This document shows positions 7,868 to 16,336 of a stretch of DNA of 64,000 nt, piece after piece (the stretch's first letter is position 1; each line of letters opens with the position of its first letter). The stretch is from Actinomadura rubrisoli (GTDB taxonomy: Bacteria; Actinomycetota; Actinomycetes; Streptosporangiales; Streptosporangiaceae). A program made the translations under genes and the position numbers. The stretch spans positions 1 through 64,000 of the forward strand of contig NZ_SMKU01000002.1 of NCBI RefSeq assembly GCF_004349215.1, written 5' to 3'. The notes beneath the pieces were generated by a model that saw only the letters and a list, made by a program, of their open reading frames with translations, did not search any database and had not been told where the DNA came from.

Positions 7868-8535
7868 GCGGTCGGCACGCAGTCCAGCCCAGTCGGGGCC
7901 CGTCGCTTCCGGTGAGGTCGGTCCGGTTCGTCTACGGATGCGTCGCCGCAACTGGCGGCTGGTACACCTCCACGGTCGCCGGGCTCGTCGGCGGGCTGTT
8001 CGACCGGTTCTCCCGGACCGATGTGGCCGAGTATTGCGCGGAGGTCGAGGAGACCCCAGCCGAGCCGATCCGGGTGCCGCATCCGGTGCTGCTCGCCGCG
8101 GCCGGGCACCGGGTTTCCGCCGAGTCGGCCCCTGCGCCGGCGCCGCTCTCCCCGCACGCTGCCCTGCGCCGCCTGCACGGCGAACAACCGGACCTGCCGG
8201 GCGGGCACCTCCGCTGGTCGTTCCCCGGCGACGGCATCCATGGCGAGGTGTACGCCCTGGACGGCAGCGAGGCCGAGCATTGCGCGATCGTCGGGCAGTA
8301 CGCCGCGGCGCTCGGCGCGCCCGTCGACACCCGCGACGACAACCCCGCGGGCCGCGTCCTCGTCGCGACCGCCGGAAACCTTCACGGCTTCTGGGTCCTG
8401 GTGACCACGACCCTGTACACCGCGGTCCCGGAGCTGATCCGCGCCGAGACCGAACGGGACCCGTCGCTGGCGGACGAGACCCAGACCACGGGCGCGATTC
8501 CTCCGGAGGTCCTCCGCGAGGTGATGTCGGCGTGA
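7864..8535 (+). CDS. hypothetical protein (223 aa)
   Basis: A mixed alpha/beta protein starting with ATG 7864 (ATGA overlap). An N-terminal hydrophobic stretch (GCVAATGGWYTSTVAGLVGG) is too polar for a certain membrane span. The central part has alternating strands, and the C-terminus is acidic. No motif recognised. Confidence 0.6.
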   Translation: MSGRHAVQPSRGPSLPVRSVRFVYGCVAATGGWYTSTVAGLVGGLFDRFSRTDVAEYCAEVEETPAEPIRVPHPVLLAAAGHRVSAESAPAPAPLSPHAALRRLHGEQPDLPGGHLRWSFPGDGIHGEVYALDGSEAEHCAIVGQYAAALGAPVDTRDDNPAGRVLVATAGNLHGFWVLVTTTLYTAVPELIRAETERDPSLADETQTTGAIPPEVLREVMSA

Positions 8536-8864
8536 GCGTCCGCATCCCCGCCCGGGTGAACCGGCTCCTCGACTCCGTGTCCCGGCACCGGCTGCCCGCC
8601 GCTGGCGCGGTAGCCGCTACCGCTGGTATCGCGGCAGCAGCGTCGCAGTCGGCTCCGGCTGGCGCCGTGGTAGCCGCAGCGACGTCGGGGGCCGGGTTCC
8701 TCACCGTAATCGTGGTTGAACGGCGACGGCTCCGCGAGGCCCTCAAGCAGGTCCACTACGACAAGGGCGCACTTGAGGCTGAGCTCGCCGAGCGGCGTAT
8801 GGGTGACCCGTCCGCGCCGACCACTGAGCTCCGCACGATCGGTGAGGGCGGTGAGCCGGTGTGA
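8532..8864 (+). CDS. small membrane protein with cytoplasmic coiled coil
   Basis: A 110-residue protein with two hydrophobic, Ala/Gly-rich segments (about residues 21-38 and 42-62) and a charged C-terminal helix (RRRLREALKQVHYDKGALEAELAERR, split over residues 64-90). It overlaps both neighbours by GTGA. It may anchor a soluble partner at the membrane. Confidence 0.6.
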   Translation: MSVRIPARVNRLLDSVSRHRLPAAGAVAATAGIAAAASQSAPAGAVVAAATSGAGFLTVIVVERRRLREALKQVHYDKGALEAELAERRMGDPSAPTTELRTIGEGGEPV

Positions 8865-9394
8865 GAGACCGAGACACCGACCGGACCGACATCATCCCTG
8901 GCCTGCGGACACACCAGACCCGGGAGCTGGACATGCCGCTACCGGAGCCTTCGCCGTCTGGCAGGCACCGCAGTGGCCGCCGCAGCTTCACGCGGGTGCA
9001 GTGGGTCGCGTTGATCAGCGCCCCGGTCGTCCCGATGGCCGCAGCTGCGGGCTGGATCCTGGGCGGCTCTACCGGCTCTCGTCCACCAACGGTCGCGCCG
9101 CCGTCGTCCACGGAGGCCACACGGCCCAGTGCCGTAGCGCCTGAACCATCACGGTCTGCACCAGCGCGGAGCATCGACCGGCCCCGTCCCCGCAGGACGA
9201 AACCCCCTGCGGCTGCGCCGCCCCCGCCGAAGGCACCGCGTCCGGCAACGCCGTCCCGGTCGACCGGACCCTCCGAAAACCCGTCACCTTCCCCGACCGG
9301 GACGACGCCGTCCCCGTCCCCGAGCCCTTCCGGCTCGCACCCGATCACCCCACCAGCGACCGTGAAACAGAGAGGCGACTGGGATGTCCGATGA
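8861..9394 (+). CDS. single-pass membrane protein with Pro/Ser/Thr-rich external tail
   Basis: A 177-residue protein. Residues 1-45 are polar and basic, about 46-68 form a transmembrane span (VALISAPVVPMAAAAGWIL), and the rest is a disordered Pro/Ser/Thr tail ending in PSPSPSPSGS repeats. The N-in topology predicted from the basic N-terminus places the tail outside the cell, a form often O-glycosylated in actinobacteria. Possible superinfection-exclusion factor, by inference only. Confidence 0.6.
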   Translation: MRDRDTDRTDIIPGLRTHQTRELDMPLPEPSPSGRHRSGRRSFTRVQWVALISAPVVPMAAAAGWILGGSTGSRPPTVAPPSSTEATRPSAVAPEPSRSAPARSIDRPRPRRTKPPAAAPPPPKAPRPATPSRSTGPSENPSPSPTGTTPSPSPSPSGSHPITPPATVKQRGDWDVR

Positions 9395-9680
9395 TCAGCA
9401 GCTCGGCCGGAGCCTGATGCAGGCCGTGGGGTCGGCGTCTGTGGCCGTCACGATGATCGACAACGCCGCCGGCGGTGACCCGTGGAAGGTCCTCGTCGAG
9501 GTCCGTACCGCACTGGTACGCGGCTTCAACGGCCGCCCGCTCGTTCGACCCCAAACGTGCCCGCGTGGCGTGCACCGCGACTGGTGGGCGGACGCCGAGG
9601 ACCTGGTCTGCCCGTGGTGCCGCATCGCCGCCCTCGAAGGCAACCCCGCTGCGGCGGCCGACGAGACGGACGCGGCATGA
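9384..9680 (+). CDS. small CxxC protein
   Basis: A 98-residue protein overlapping the previous gene by 11 nt. C-terminal half contains TCPRGVHRDWW and VCPWCR, which together form a likely four-ligand zinc site. Function unknown. Confidence 0.6.
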   Translation: MSDDQQLGRSLMQAVGSASVAVTMIDNAAGGDPWKVLVEVRTALVRGFNGRPLVRPQTCPRGVHRDWWADAEDLVCPWCRIAALEGNPAAAADETDAA

Positions 9681-10159
9681 CCAGCGCTCAGACCGTCAAA
9701 CTCAGCGAGAGTCTCCTGCGGATCGTCCCGGTCCGCTTCCAGGACGCCTGTGGATTCGTGGAGATGTGGCATCGCCATCACGCGCCACCGGTCGGCTGCA
9801 AGTTCTGCCTCGGCGTGGCAGACGATGCCGACGTCCTGCGAGGGGTCGCGATCGTCGGTCGTCCTGTCGCCCGGATGTTCGACAACGGGCTCACTCTCGA
9901 AGTCACTCGGACTGCGACGGATGGCACGGCGAACGCCAACTCGATGCTCTATGGCTCGGCATGGCGGGCGGCAAAGGCGCTCGGCTACCGACGCCTGGTC
10001 ACCTACACCCAGCAGGGTGAGGCTGGCACGAGCCTGCATGCCGCTGGATGGCGAGTCCTTGCCGAGCGGCGATCACGCCCCGGCTGGACGTGTCCCTCTC
10101 GCCCGCGTACGCCGAAAGGCACTGAAGGCATCCCGCGGACATTGTGGGAGGCGTCGTGA
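9677..10159 (+). CDS. XF1762-family, GNAT-like protein
   Basis: A 160-residue protein matching the phage XF1762 family. These proteins have an N-acetyltransferase-like fold and no proven substrate. Diagnostic parts are WHRHHAPPVGCKF (residues ~31-43), GVAIVGRPVAR, LEVTRTATDGTANANSML and the C-terminal YRRLVTYTQQGEAGTSL. A position among small regulators fits a host- or phage-protein modifying role, which remains unproven. Confidence 0.8.
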   Translation: MTSAQTVKLSESLLRIVPVRFQDACGFVEMWHRHHAPPVGCKFCLGVADDADVLRGVAIVGRPVARMFDNGLTLEVTRTATDGTANANSMLYGSAWRAAKALGYRRLVTYTQQGEAGTSLHAAGWRVLAERRSRPGWTCPSRPRTPKGTEGIPRTLWEAS

Positions 10160-10440
10160 CCGGCCGCACTGAGCAGCCCCGCCCGCCGCGTATCACCGGC
10201 TCCGCGGCGGGCGGGGCCACCAGCGCCGGGCAGGCGGGTGGGCGGGCCCCCGAGCGTCCCCTGCCTGCCCGGCCCGAAGCCTTCCTCCTCTGCCTGTGCG
10301 GGCATCTCGGACTGCTGCACAACATTGCGACCGACAAGAAGATCCGCACCGCCTGCTCGGTCCACACCGGTACCGCATGTACGCCCTGCGGATGCCGCAA
10401 GTTCGCCCCTCAACCTTCCACTCCAGGAGATCCCTCATGA
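10156..10440 (+). CDS. small Cys-rich protein
   Basis: A 94-residue protein. Its N-terminal half is disordered (Pro/Gly/Ala/Arg). The C-terminal half has CLCGHLGLLH, then C-x-V-H and CTPCGCRKF, enough ligands for two metal sites. GTG start in a 4-nt overlap. Function unknown. Confidence 0.55.
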   Translation: MTGRTEQPRPPRITGSAAGGATSAGQAGGRAPERPLPARPEAFLLCLCGHLGLLHNIATDKKIRTACSVHTGTACTPCGCRKFAPQPSTPGDPS

Positions 10441-10493
10441 CTGATCACGGGCGGCGGCCCGTCACCACAACGGCCGAGGAGCGTGCGTCGTGA
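10437..10493 (+). CDS. micro-ORF of 18 codons with a strong ribosome binding site
   Basis: ATG 10437 follows CCAGGAGATCCCTC, a strong Shine-Dalgarno at good spacing. The ORF overlaps the upstream stop (ATGA) and the downstream start (GTGA). The peptide is basic and unstructured. It may be a translated coupler for the next gene rather than a functional protein. Confidence 0.4.
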   Translation: MTDHGRRPVTTTAEERAS

Positions 10494-10885
10494 TCACTGA
10501 GGCTGTCATCCGGGTCATCCTCCACTGCTCCCGCTGCAACACCCCGTTCGTCGACGACGACGTGGCGCCTGGCGCCCCGATCCTGTGGGCCCCGACCGAG
10601 CTCGTCGAGGTGTTCCCATCCGACATGAACGAGTGGGACGACGTGCAGGGCTGGATGCGCGTTGGCGCCCGGGTCCTGTGCCCCGGCTGTTGGCGCTCGG
10701 ACCGCGAGGACGCTCTCCCCACTGAGATCACGGCGCTGCCTGCGGTGGACGCGGCGAACGTGGTCCGGGAGCAGACCGGCTACACGTCGGTGGAGGCGCT
10801 CGAGCGGGTGTTCTACAACGTCCGCAAGCGGCCTGGGCTGGACGACGGGTGGCGGCCCGTCACCGGGACGGCCGGTACCTCATGA
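10490..10885 (+). CDS. hypothetical protein with two CxxC knuckles
   Basis: A 131-residue protein. N-terminal strand-rich domain carries CSRCNTPF (about residues 14-21) and CPGCWRSDRED (about 63-73), a zinc ribbon whose halves flank an acidic insert. C-terminal ~50 residues are helical. Two family-typical knuckles suggest nucleic acid binding. Confidence 0.6.
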   Translation: MITEAVIRVILHCSRCNTPFVDDDVAPGAPILWAPTELVEVFPSDMNEWDDVQGWMRVGARVLCPGCWRSDREDALPTEITALPAVDAANVVREQTGYTSVEALERVFYNVRKRPGLDDGWRPVTGTAGTS

Positions 10886-11139
10886 ACCGCCCTGTCCCCA
10901 TGGCGAGGGACCAACTACTCGCGGTCATCGACGACATCCGCACCCGCGTCGCCAACGGCGACTCGTTCGAAGGCTCGATCGAGTACCTGATGCCCGAGAA
11001 CCCGGGCGGGGGCGTCGACTTCGACGTCCGCGCCGGTTACCGGATCGGCAACTCGATGGGCCAGGGCGGCTTCCGACTCATCGCCGCACCGGAGGCCGAC
11101 GACACCATCCACGCCGACACCACGGGAGGCGCGCCGTGA
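10882..11139 (+). CDS. small hypothetical protein
   Basis: An 85-residue protein with an N-terminal helix followed by a beta-sheet (SIEYLMPE...FDVRAGYRIGN). Starts at ATG 10882 in a 4-nt overlap. The strand pattern recalls small actinophage proteins of unknown function. It directly precedes the DUF5131 gene. Confidence 0.55.
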   Translation: MNRPVPMARDQLLAVIDDIRTRVANGDSFEGSIEYLMPENPGGGVDFDVRAGYRIGNSMGQGGFRLIAAPEADDTIHADTTGGAP

Positions 11140-12023
11140 GTGAGTTCAGCAAGATCGAATGGACCACGCACACGTTCAACCCCTGGTGGGGCTGCGTGCG
11201 CGTGTCACCCGCATGCAGGTTCTGCTACGCCGACGGCCAGGCCCGCCGCTACGGCCACCAGGTGTGGCGCAAGCACGGCCCCCGCCGGATGCTGTCGGAC
11301 GCGAACTGGGCGAAGCCCCTCAAGTGGAACCGCGGCGCCGAACGCGCCGGTATCCCCGCGAAGGTGTTCTGCGCGTCAATGGCGGACGTGTTCGAGGACC
11401 ACCCGGATGTGGCCGAACCCCGCAAACGACTCTGGGACCTCATCGAGGCGACGCCGTGGCTACGGTGGCAGCTCCTCACCAAACGCCCCGAGAACGTCGC
11501 CAGCATGGCGCCCTGGGGCCGTGACTGGCCCTCCCATGTGTGGCTCGGAACGAGCGTGGAGAACCAGCGGTTCGCCGAACAGCGCATTCCCACTCTGCTC
11601 CGCATCCCTGCGGCCGTGCTGTTCCTGTCGTGTGAACCGCTCCTCGGCCCGGTGGATCTCCGCAACATCCGAGCCGGCAACGGCGCCCTGGTCGACTGCC
11701 TGTCCGGCGACGTGAAGACCGCCGACGGACGCGAGGTCTACGCCGCCGCACCGAACTCGGTGTCGTGGGTCATCTCAGGTGGAGAGAGCGGCGCCAAAGC
11801 CAGACCGACTGACGTGGCATGGGTCCGGTCACTGATCGCCCAGTGCCGCGACACGCACGCCGCACCGTTCGTGAAGCAGCTCGGTACCGCATGGGCTGCC
11901 GGCATGTTCGTCGGTGGCCGATCTGTCGCCGCTCAGGGAGACCGCAAGGGCGGCGACCCCGAGTACTGGGACGCTGACCTGCGCATCCGTGAGCTGCCGT
12001 ACAACGTCGGGGTGGGTGCGTGA
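11136..12023 (+). CDS. phage Gp37/Gp68-type protein (DUF5131)
   Basis: A 295-residue protein of the DUF5131 group, which resembles radical-SAM barrels. The N-terminal signature is IEWTTHTFNPWWGC followed by CRFCYA, giving C-x7-C-x2-C as the candidate [4Fe-4S] site (residues ~20-31). Later motifs are FCASMADVFED, LLTKRPEN, WLGTSVENQ, FLSCEPLLGP and WVISGGESG, all family hallmarks. The biochemical reaction in phages is unknown. GTG start in a 4-nt overlap. Confidence 0.85.
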   Translation: MSEFSKIEWTTHTFNPWWGCVRVSPACRFCYADGQARRYGHQVWRKHGPRRMLSDANWAKPLKWNRGAERAGIPAKVFCASMADVFEDHPDVAEPRKRLWDLIEATPWLRWQLLTKRPENVASMAPWGRDWPSHVWLGTSVENQRFAEQRIPTLLRIPAAVLFLSCEPLLGPVDLRNIRAGNGALVDCLSGDVKTADGREVYAAAPNSVSWVISGGESGAKARPTDVAWVRSLIAQCRDTHAAPFVKQLGTAWAAGMFVGGRSVAAQGDRKGGDPEYWDADLRIRELPYNVGVGA

Positions 12024-12676
12024 TGGCCCGCTCCCGTGAGATGGACCCGCAGTGGGCGACCGTCCGCGCCGCACGCCAGGCCGACACCCACAAGCGCCCC
12101 ATCGGCAAGCAGATCGACGCTGAACACATCCTGGTCATGCCGCCCGTGGAGGACACGGTCGAGGCCGCAGAACGGTGGGAGGCCGCAACGAAGGTCACCG
12201 ACCTCGCCGCCGGGCAGCACGCCTGCGAGCTGAACCCGGCGCGCGGGGTGACGCTCTGCACCCACCCCGATCACGACCGGGACGCCGACGCCGCACGAGA
12301 CGCCCTCGACGCGCTGGGCCTCCCCAGCGACCAGAGCGACACAGAAGACACCTACACGCCGCCCGCCAAGCCGAAGGCCCGACTCGGCCGGTCGGCGTCA
12401 CAGCGACCCGACTGGGCCTGGCAGGACCAAGCAGCGTGCCGCGGCAAAGACCTCACCTTCTTCTTCGGCGCCCCCGGCGAACCATCCGCCGACAGGCAAC
12501 TCCGGGAGTTCTACGCGACCAGGTTCTGCCGGTCGTCCTGCCCCGTCCTCGACGCCTGCCGAACGCACGCGTTCGAACGGAACGAACGGGACGGCGTTTG
12601 GGGCGGGCTCACCGAAGACCAACGCAAGGCCGCACGCCGTAACTGGCAGCGCAGGCAGCGGGGGACAGCGGCATGA
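12023..12676 (+). CDS. WhiB-family transcriptional regulator with long N-terminal extension
   Basis: A 217-residue Wbl protein from ATG 12023 (GTG 12020 is an alternative). The WhiB domain is C-terminal: four Cys at 139, 169, 172 and 178 (C-x29-C-x2-C-x5-C) hold a [4Fe-4S] cluster, followed by GVWGGLTEDQR, the turn that contacts sigma factor, and a basic tail for DNA. Residues 1-130 are unlike typical ~100-residue Wbl proteins and include a Cys/His patch (HACEL...CTHPDHDRD). Phage Wbl proteins can alter host sigma-A promoters and block superinfection. That is family knowledge, not shown here. Confidence 0.9.
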   Translation: MARSREMDPQWATVRAARQADTHKRPIGKQIDAEHILVMPPVEDTVEAAERWEAATKVTDLAAGQHACELNPARGVTLCTHPDHDRDADAARDALDALGLPSDQSDTEDTYTPPAKPKARLGRSASQRPDWAWQDQAACRGKDLTFFFGAPGEPSADRQLREFYATRFCRSSCPVLDACRTHAFERNERDGVWGGLTEDQRKAARRNWQRRQRGTAA

Positions 12677-12906
12677 CCTCCTGCCCCCATCCCCTCATCC
12701 AGCAGCTGACCGCCGAACGCATCCGCCGCGGCCTGTCCCAGCGCACCGCAGCTACCCGCGCCGGCGTCTCCGCCTCCACCGTCTGCATGTGGGAGACCGG
12801 CTCTTCACCGTCCCTGACCCTCCTGGAGATTTACGCGGAGTCATTGGGCTTCCACCTCAACCTGGTTGCGGTCGCCCACGCGACACCGGGCGAGGCGACG
12901 CCATGA
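12673..12906 (+). CDS. XRE-family HTH protein
   Basis: A 77-residue single-domain DNA-binding protein. Residues 8-60 form the XRE fold (RRGLSQRTAATRAGVSASTVCMWE). It starts in an ATGA overlap with the WhiB gene, so the two regulators are probably made together. Confidence 0.8.
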   Translation: MTSCPHPLIQQLTAERIRRGLSQRTAATRAGVSASTVCMWETGSSPSLTLLEIYAESLGFHLNLVAVAHATPGEATP

Positions 12907-13331
12907 CCGCCGCCCACGAACTCGACGCCCTCATCGACGAGGCGCTACCTGCGGCAACCGAGCTGTCGGTGTGCGTCCGCGACCGCGACGCGACCGGCGT
13001 CCACGCCGTCCTCGGTCCCGTCCTGGACACCGGCGACCGCGACCAGGTCGCGGCGCTGATCATCGCACTCGCGGTGATGATCCCCGATGACCTTCCGTTC
13101 GGGGACCTGGTCGCCTGGACACACGGCCCCCACGTCTCACAGGAGGCGTACGCCGAGATCGTCAACCTCGTCCGCCCCGGCCACAAACGCTGCTCAGCGT
13201 GCCGTGAGGTCCAGCCGCTGTCGGAGTTCCGCCGGGACCGCAGGAAACGCGACGGCCACAAGTCCCGCTGCTGCTCCTGCCTGTCCACCGCCTCCCGAAG
13301 CACGGTCGGCAGGAGAGAAGGGGCAGCCTGA
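12903..13331 (+). CDS. hypothetical protein with C-terminal zinc knuckle
   Basis: A 142-residue protein. Helical N-terminal domain (residues 1-85). The C-terminal Cys motif CSACREVQPLSEF...CCSC is the short module that often precedes HNH nucleases in phages, but here the HNH part is absent. It may bind DNA only. It ends 2 nt before the convergent small gene. Confidence 0.6.
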   Translation: MTAAHELDALIDEALPAATELSVCVRDRDATGVHAVLGPVLDTGDRDQVAALIIALAVMIPDDLPFGDLVAWTHGPHVSQEAYAEIVNLVRPGHKRCSACREVQPLSEFRRDRRKRDGHKSRCCSCLSTASRSTVGRREGAA

Positions 13332-13333
13332 TG

Positions 13334-13537
13334 TCAAGAGTCGGCTGTCTCAGCGTTCACGATCTTTCGGACGGTCTCTCGAGACCACCCGGTGACTTCG
13401 GCGACATCTACGATCTGCCATTCGCCGGACTTCACGGCATCACGTACGGCGTCGTCAAGTCTCGCCCGAGCCTCGGTGAGGCGTGTCTCGGCGCGCTTGT
13501 GGGCGCGCATCGCCGCAATGAGGTCTCGCTGAGCCAT
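13334..13537 (-). CDS. small leftward HTH protein
   Basis: A 67-residue protein. N-terminal coiled helix (residues 5-40), then an HTH of the resolvase/transposase type (DVAEVTGWSRETVRKIV). Start taken at ATG 13537; GTG at 13567 is possible. It is the only leftward gene in the early block, facing an AT-richer control region. Independent expression, perhaps in the lysogen, is inferred. Confidence 0.65.
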   Translation of the reverse strand: MAQRDLIAAMRAHKRAETRLTEARARLDDAVRDAVKSGEWQIVDVAEVTGWSRETVRKIVNAETADS

Positions 13538-13687
13538 GCGCCCAGTGTCCCACGAGACGCCAACCACACCTACATTGGCGTAGGGTTGCGCAAACTAACT
13601 TGGCATAGTTACATGCTAACTCAATGGCCGCGCTGAGCAGGCCGTAGCCCACCTATCCGCGACCTAGCAGGGGGAGCACCAGCACAG
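13538..13687. promoter_or_regulatory. divergent AT-richer control region
   Basis: Lies between the leftward HTH gene and the rightward HNH gene. It contains the palindrome TTGCGCAA (13585-13592) and the inverted repeat AGTTA-N5-TAACT (13607-13621). Its base composition is clearly less GC-rich than the flanks. Promoters in both directions are expected, but individual -35/-10 boxes are uncertain. A GGGGGAG Shine-Dalgarno sequence lies near 13670. Confidence 0.5.
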
Positions 13688-14347
13688 ATGGCTGTCAGCA
13701 AGAAGCTCCGCTTCGAGGTCTTCCGGCGGGATGGCTTCACGTGCCGTTACTGCGGGAGGACCGCTGTGGACGGCGCTGTCCTTGAGCCGGACCACGTCGT
13801 TCCCCGCGCACGGGGAGGCAAGGACGTGGCTACCAACCTCGTCACGGCCTGCGAGTCCTGCAACTCCGGCAAGAGCGACACGCCGCTGGAGAGCCCGCCT
13901 ATCGACGATGTCCCCTTCGACCTCTTCCGGCGCGCATGCAACGAGCGGGGGATCACTCCACCTGCGGGCCACCTGATGGACACGGACTCGGCGGTAGATG
14001 AGGACACCACATTCCTGGCCGGTCGGCGCAGCCTGGCCTACCAGGTGCTCGGGATGGCGAACGACTGGGACCGCCGCCACGCAGTCCAGCAAGCACTTCG
14101 AGCTGCGGCGCCGCACGAACCGACGCAGGAGGAACTTGACCTGTGCGCTGGGGTCATCGCCGCCGAGAGCGCGTTCTGTGACCTGGAACGCCTGTGCGAG
14201 ATCCTCATGGGCTTCTTGCACGCGATACCGGGGGGGCGCCAGACCTGGGTGGACGCCGTCGCATTTCTGAAGGAGACCAAGGACGGACATCTTCGCCCGA
14301 CGGACATCATTGAGGAAGCCGTCAACCGCATCCTGACGAGCGTCTGA
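13688..14347 (+). CDS. HNH endonuclease
   Basis: A 219-residue protein. The N-terminal HNH domain (residues 1-70) has the complete pattern: RFEVFRRDGFTCRYCG, then LEPDHVVPRARGG with the catalytic His, then N-L-V-T-A-C-ESCN. The C-terminal 150 residues are helical and unlike standard homing enzymes, so this may serve replication or recombination. It is followed in a TGATG overlap by the replication initiator. Confidence 0.85.
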   Translation: MAVSKKLRFEVFRRDGFTCRYCGRTAVDGAVLEPDHVVPRARGGKDVATNLVTACESCNSGKSDTPLESPPIDDVPFDLFRRACNERGITPPAGHLMDTDSAVDEDTTFLAGRRSLAYQVLGMANDWDRRHAVQQALRAAAPHEPTQEELDLCAGVIAAESAFCDLERLCEILMGFLHAIPGGRQTWVDAVAFLKETKDGHLRPTDIIEEAVNRILTSV

Positions 14348-15390
14348 TGGCCTGGGCTCGCGTCGACGACGGTTTCGACGACCACCCCAAGATTCTCGGG
14401 CTCCTTGAGGAGGAGCAGGGACCAGCGGCTATCGGACTGTGGACGCTGTGCCTGACTTGGGCGCACCGCAATACGAGACGCAAGGGCAAGACCCCGGGTC
14501 TCATCCCGGTCGGCCTGCCGCGACGCTACGTCGGGCCAGCAGGCAGGGAACTCGCGAAACTGCTTGTCGCCCATGAACTGTGGGATGAGCACGACAGCGG
14601 TTGGATGATCCACGACTTTTCCGAGTACCTGCCGACCGAGGAGACCAAGGCAGCGCGTTCCGCCGCAGGAAAGAAGGGCGCGGCGAAGCGCTGGGCTGGC
14701 AAGCGCGCGTCAGATGCCAGAGCCGACGAAGCAGAAGCAAAGCAAACCGATGGCAACTTGCCATCCGATAGCCATGACGGCGCTAGCAACGACGTAGCAA
14801 CCGATGGCTCGCGCGCGCCTGCGCACCGGGCTATCCCTTACGGGATAGCACCCACCCCCACCCCCGAACCCGGTGATGAACCTTCGGTTCACCACGACAC
14901 GTCGGACGGCGGCGCCGCCGACGATCCCGATGACGATTCCGACGAAGACGAGGAGCAGGACGACCAGCGAGACGACGTCGAACGTGTCTGCCGGCACCTC
15001 GCCGATCGCGTCCAAGGCAATGGCTCAAAGCGCCCCCGAGTGTCCAAGACCTGGCGGCGAGAAGCCCGACTGCTGATGGACAGCGACGGGCGCACCGAAG
15101 AACAGGTTCACCGCGCGATCGACTGGTGCCAGGACAGCAAATTCTGGCGACGCAACGTGATGTCGATGCCGAAGCTGCGCGCTCAGTACGACCGCATGCG
15201 CCTCGAAGCCGAAGAGCAACGAGATCGAGCCTCGCCTGATCAGCGCGATCCCGGGCCGGGACGTTCGACCACAGATGAGCGTGTCGCCCAAGCCCAAGCG
15301 CTCAAGGAACGCCGCCGCGCTCGCGCCGAAGGGGCCAACCCTGACGGCACCCTCATCCCCCCGAACACCATCCTCGGAGAGGTGGTCTGA
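14347..15390 (+). CDS. replication initiator / replisome organiser-like protein
   Basis: A 347-residue protein. Residues 1-95 resemble the winged-helix N-terminus of phage replisome organisers (WARVDDGFDDHPKILGL...GLWTLCLTWAHRN). A low-complexity acidic linker follows (about 125-215). A basic C-terminal module (about 215-320, VSKTWRREARLLMDSDG...AIDWCQDSKFW) is the region that normally contacts the loader or helicase. The origin is often inside such genes; the repeated GATGGC/GATAGC bases around 14745-14835 could be tested. Confidence 0.75.
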   Translation: MAWARVDDGFDDHPKILGLLEEEQGPAAIGLWTLCLTWAHRNTRRKGKTPGLIPVGLPRRYVGPAGRELAKLLVAHELWDEHDSGWMIHDFSEYLPTEETKAARSAAGKKGAAKRWAGKRASDARADEAEAKQTDGNLPSDSHDGASNDVATDGSRAPAHRAIPYGIAPTPTPEPGDEPSVHHDTSDGGAADDPDDDSDEDEEQDDQRDDVERVCRHLADRVQGNGSKRPRVSKTWRREARLLMDSDGRTEEQVHRAIDWCQDSKFWRRNVMSMPKLRAQYDRMRLEAEEQRDRASPDQRDPGPGRSTTDERVAQAQALKERRRARAEGANPDGTLIPPNTILGEVV

Positions 15391-15977
15391 TGACTGACGA
15401 TGAGGTCGTTGACCTGCTGACCCTGATGGCGTCGTTCGACCGCCGCACCGTCGGCGACGCTGATGTCGACGCTTGGCTCATGGCCGTCGGTGATCTCCCG
15501 TTCGCCGACGCAAAGGTCGCCGTCGTAAAGCACTACCGCGAGTCGCGGGAATGGTTGATGCCAGCCGACGTGCGACGCGCTGTCCGCGCGATCCGCGAGG
15601 AGCGGATCAAGGTACGGCCTCTGCCCGCGCCAACGCCTGATGAGGCCGTCGATCCTCGGGTCTACAAACAGCGGATGGCAGACATCATCCACCGCGTCGG
15701 TAACGGCAAGATGCCGTTCCGTGCGATCACCGCTGGTGGCGGCGCAGAGCCCTCAACCGAGTACCAGGAGGCGCGGTCGCAGGAAGACCGCGACCGGGTG
15801 CTCGCTCAGACAGTGCCCTGTCCGGTCGATTGGTGCCCGGCGCTCGCGGGAGAACCGTGTCGGCCGTCGCCGACGCAGGAGCCCCTGACGACGTGGCACC
15901 CGTCGCGCCTCCAGGTCGCCCGTGGTGAAGAGCCTAGGCCGATCAACAAGCAGAGCACTGCGGGTGAGGCGTCATGA
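15390..15977 (+). CDS. helicase-loader-like protein with C-terminal zinc motif
   Basis: A 195-residue protein. Residues 1-75 match the helical domain of phage loaders of the G39P type (FDRRTVGDADVDAWLMAVGDLPFADA...LMPADVRRAVRAIR). Residues ~143-175 form a short zinc module of the shape C-P-x3-C-x5-G-x-PC-R...H-x2-R, found in many actinophage proteins. It probably brings host helicase to the initiator, its immediate upstream neighbour. Confidence 0.7.
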   Translation: MTDDEVVDLLTLMASFDRRTVGDADVDAWLMAVGDLPFADAKVAVVKHYRESREWLMPADVRRAVRAIREERIKVRPLPAPTPDEAVDPRVYKQRMADIIHRVGNGKMPFRAITAGGGAEPSTEYQEARSQEDRDRVLAQTVPCPVDWCPALAGEPCRPSPTQEPLTTWHPSRLQVARGEEPRPINKQSTAGEAS

Positions 15978-16336
15978 CGCCCGCGGAGGTCCAGGACCTT
16001 CTGGTTGAGGTATGCCGTGTGTTTCCGCGTCAGGCCGATGAGGCGATGGATCCCGAGCAGTGGCGGAAGGGGCTCGAAGGCGTTCGGTACGCGGAGGCGC
16101 TGATCGCGGTGGCGATGTTGCGACTGTTTCGGCACAGGGTCAAGCCGAGCCATGTCCTTGACCGCGTGATCCTTACCCGGAGGAATGTCCAAGAGCCGTC
16201 CGGTGCTGCTTGGGAGGCTCGCCGAGCACGCCACAACGGCGTGGAGTACCAGGGCGGCCCGGTCTGTTGGCCGCCGGACATCTGCGTTGGGTCGTGCGCC
16301 ACTTGCCCGAACGATCCGGCGGCGGTGGCCCCGTGA
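15974..16336 (+). CDS. hypothetical protein, possible duplicate of loader domain
   Basis: A 120-residue protein whose first 70 residues have the same plan as the preceding gene (LLVEVCRVFPRQADEAMDPEQWRKGLEGVRYAEALIAV, broken here for length at the H/V step), suggesting an ancient duplication. The C-terminal tail has C-x6-C-x3-C-x2-C, a likely metal site. Starts in an ATGA overlap. Confidence 0.6.
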   Translation: MTPAEVQDLLVEVCRVFPRQADEAMDPEQWRKGLEGVRYAEALIAVAMLRLFRHRVKPSHVLDRVILTRRNVQEPSGAAWEARRARHNGVEYQGGPVCWPPDICVGSCATCPNDPAAVAP

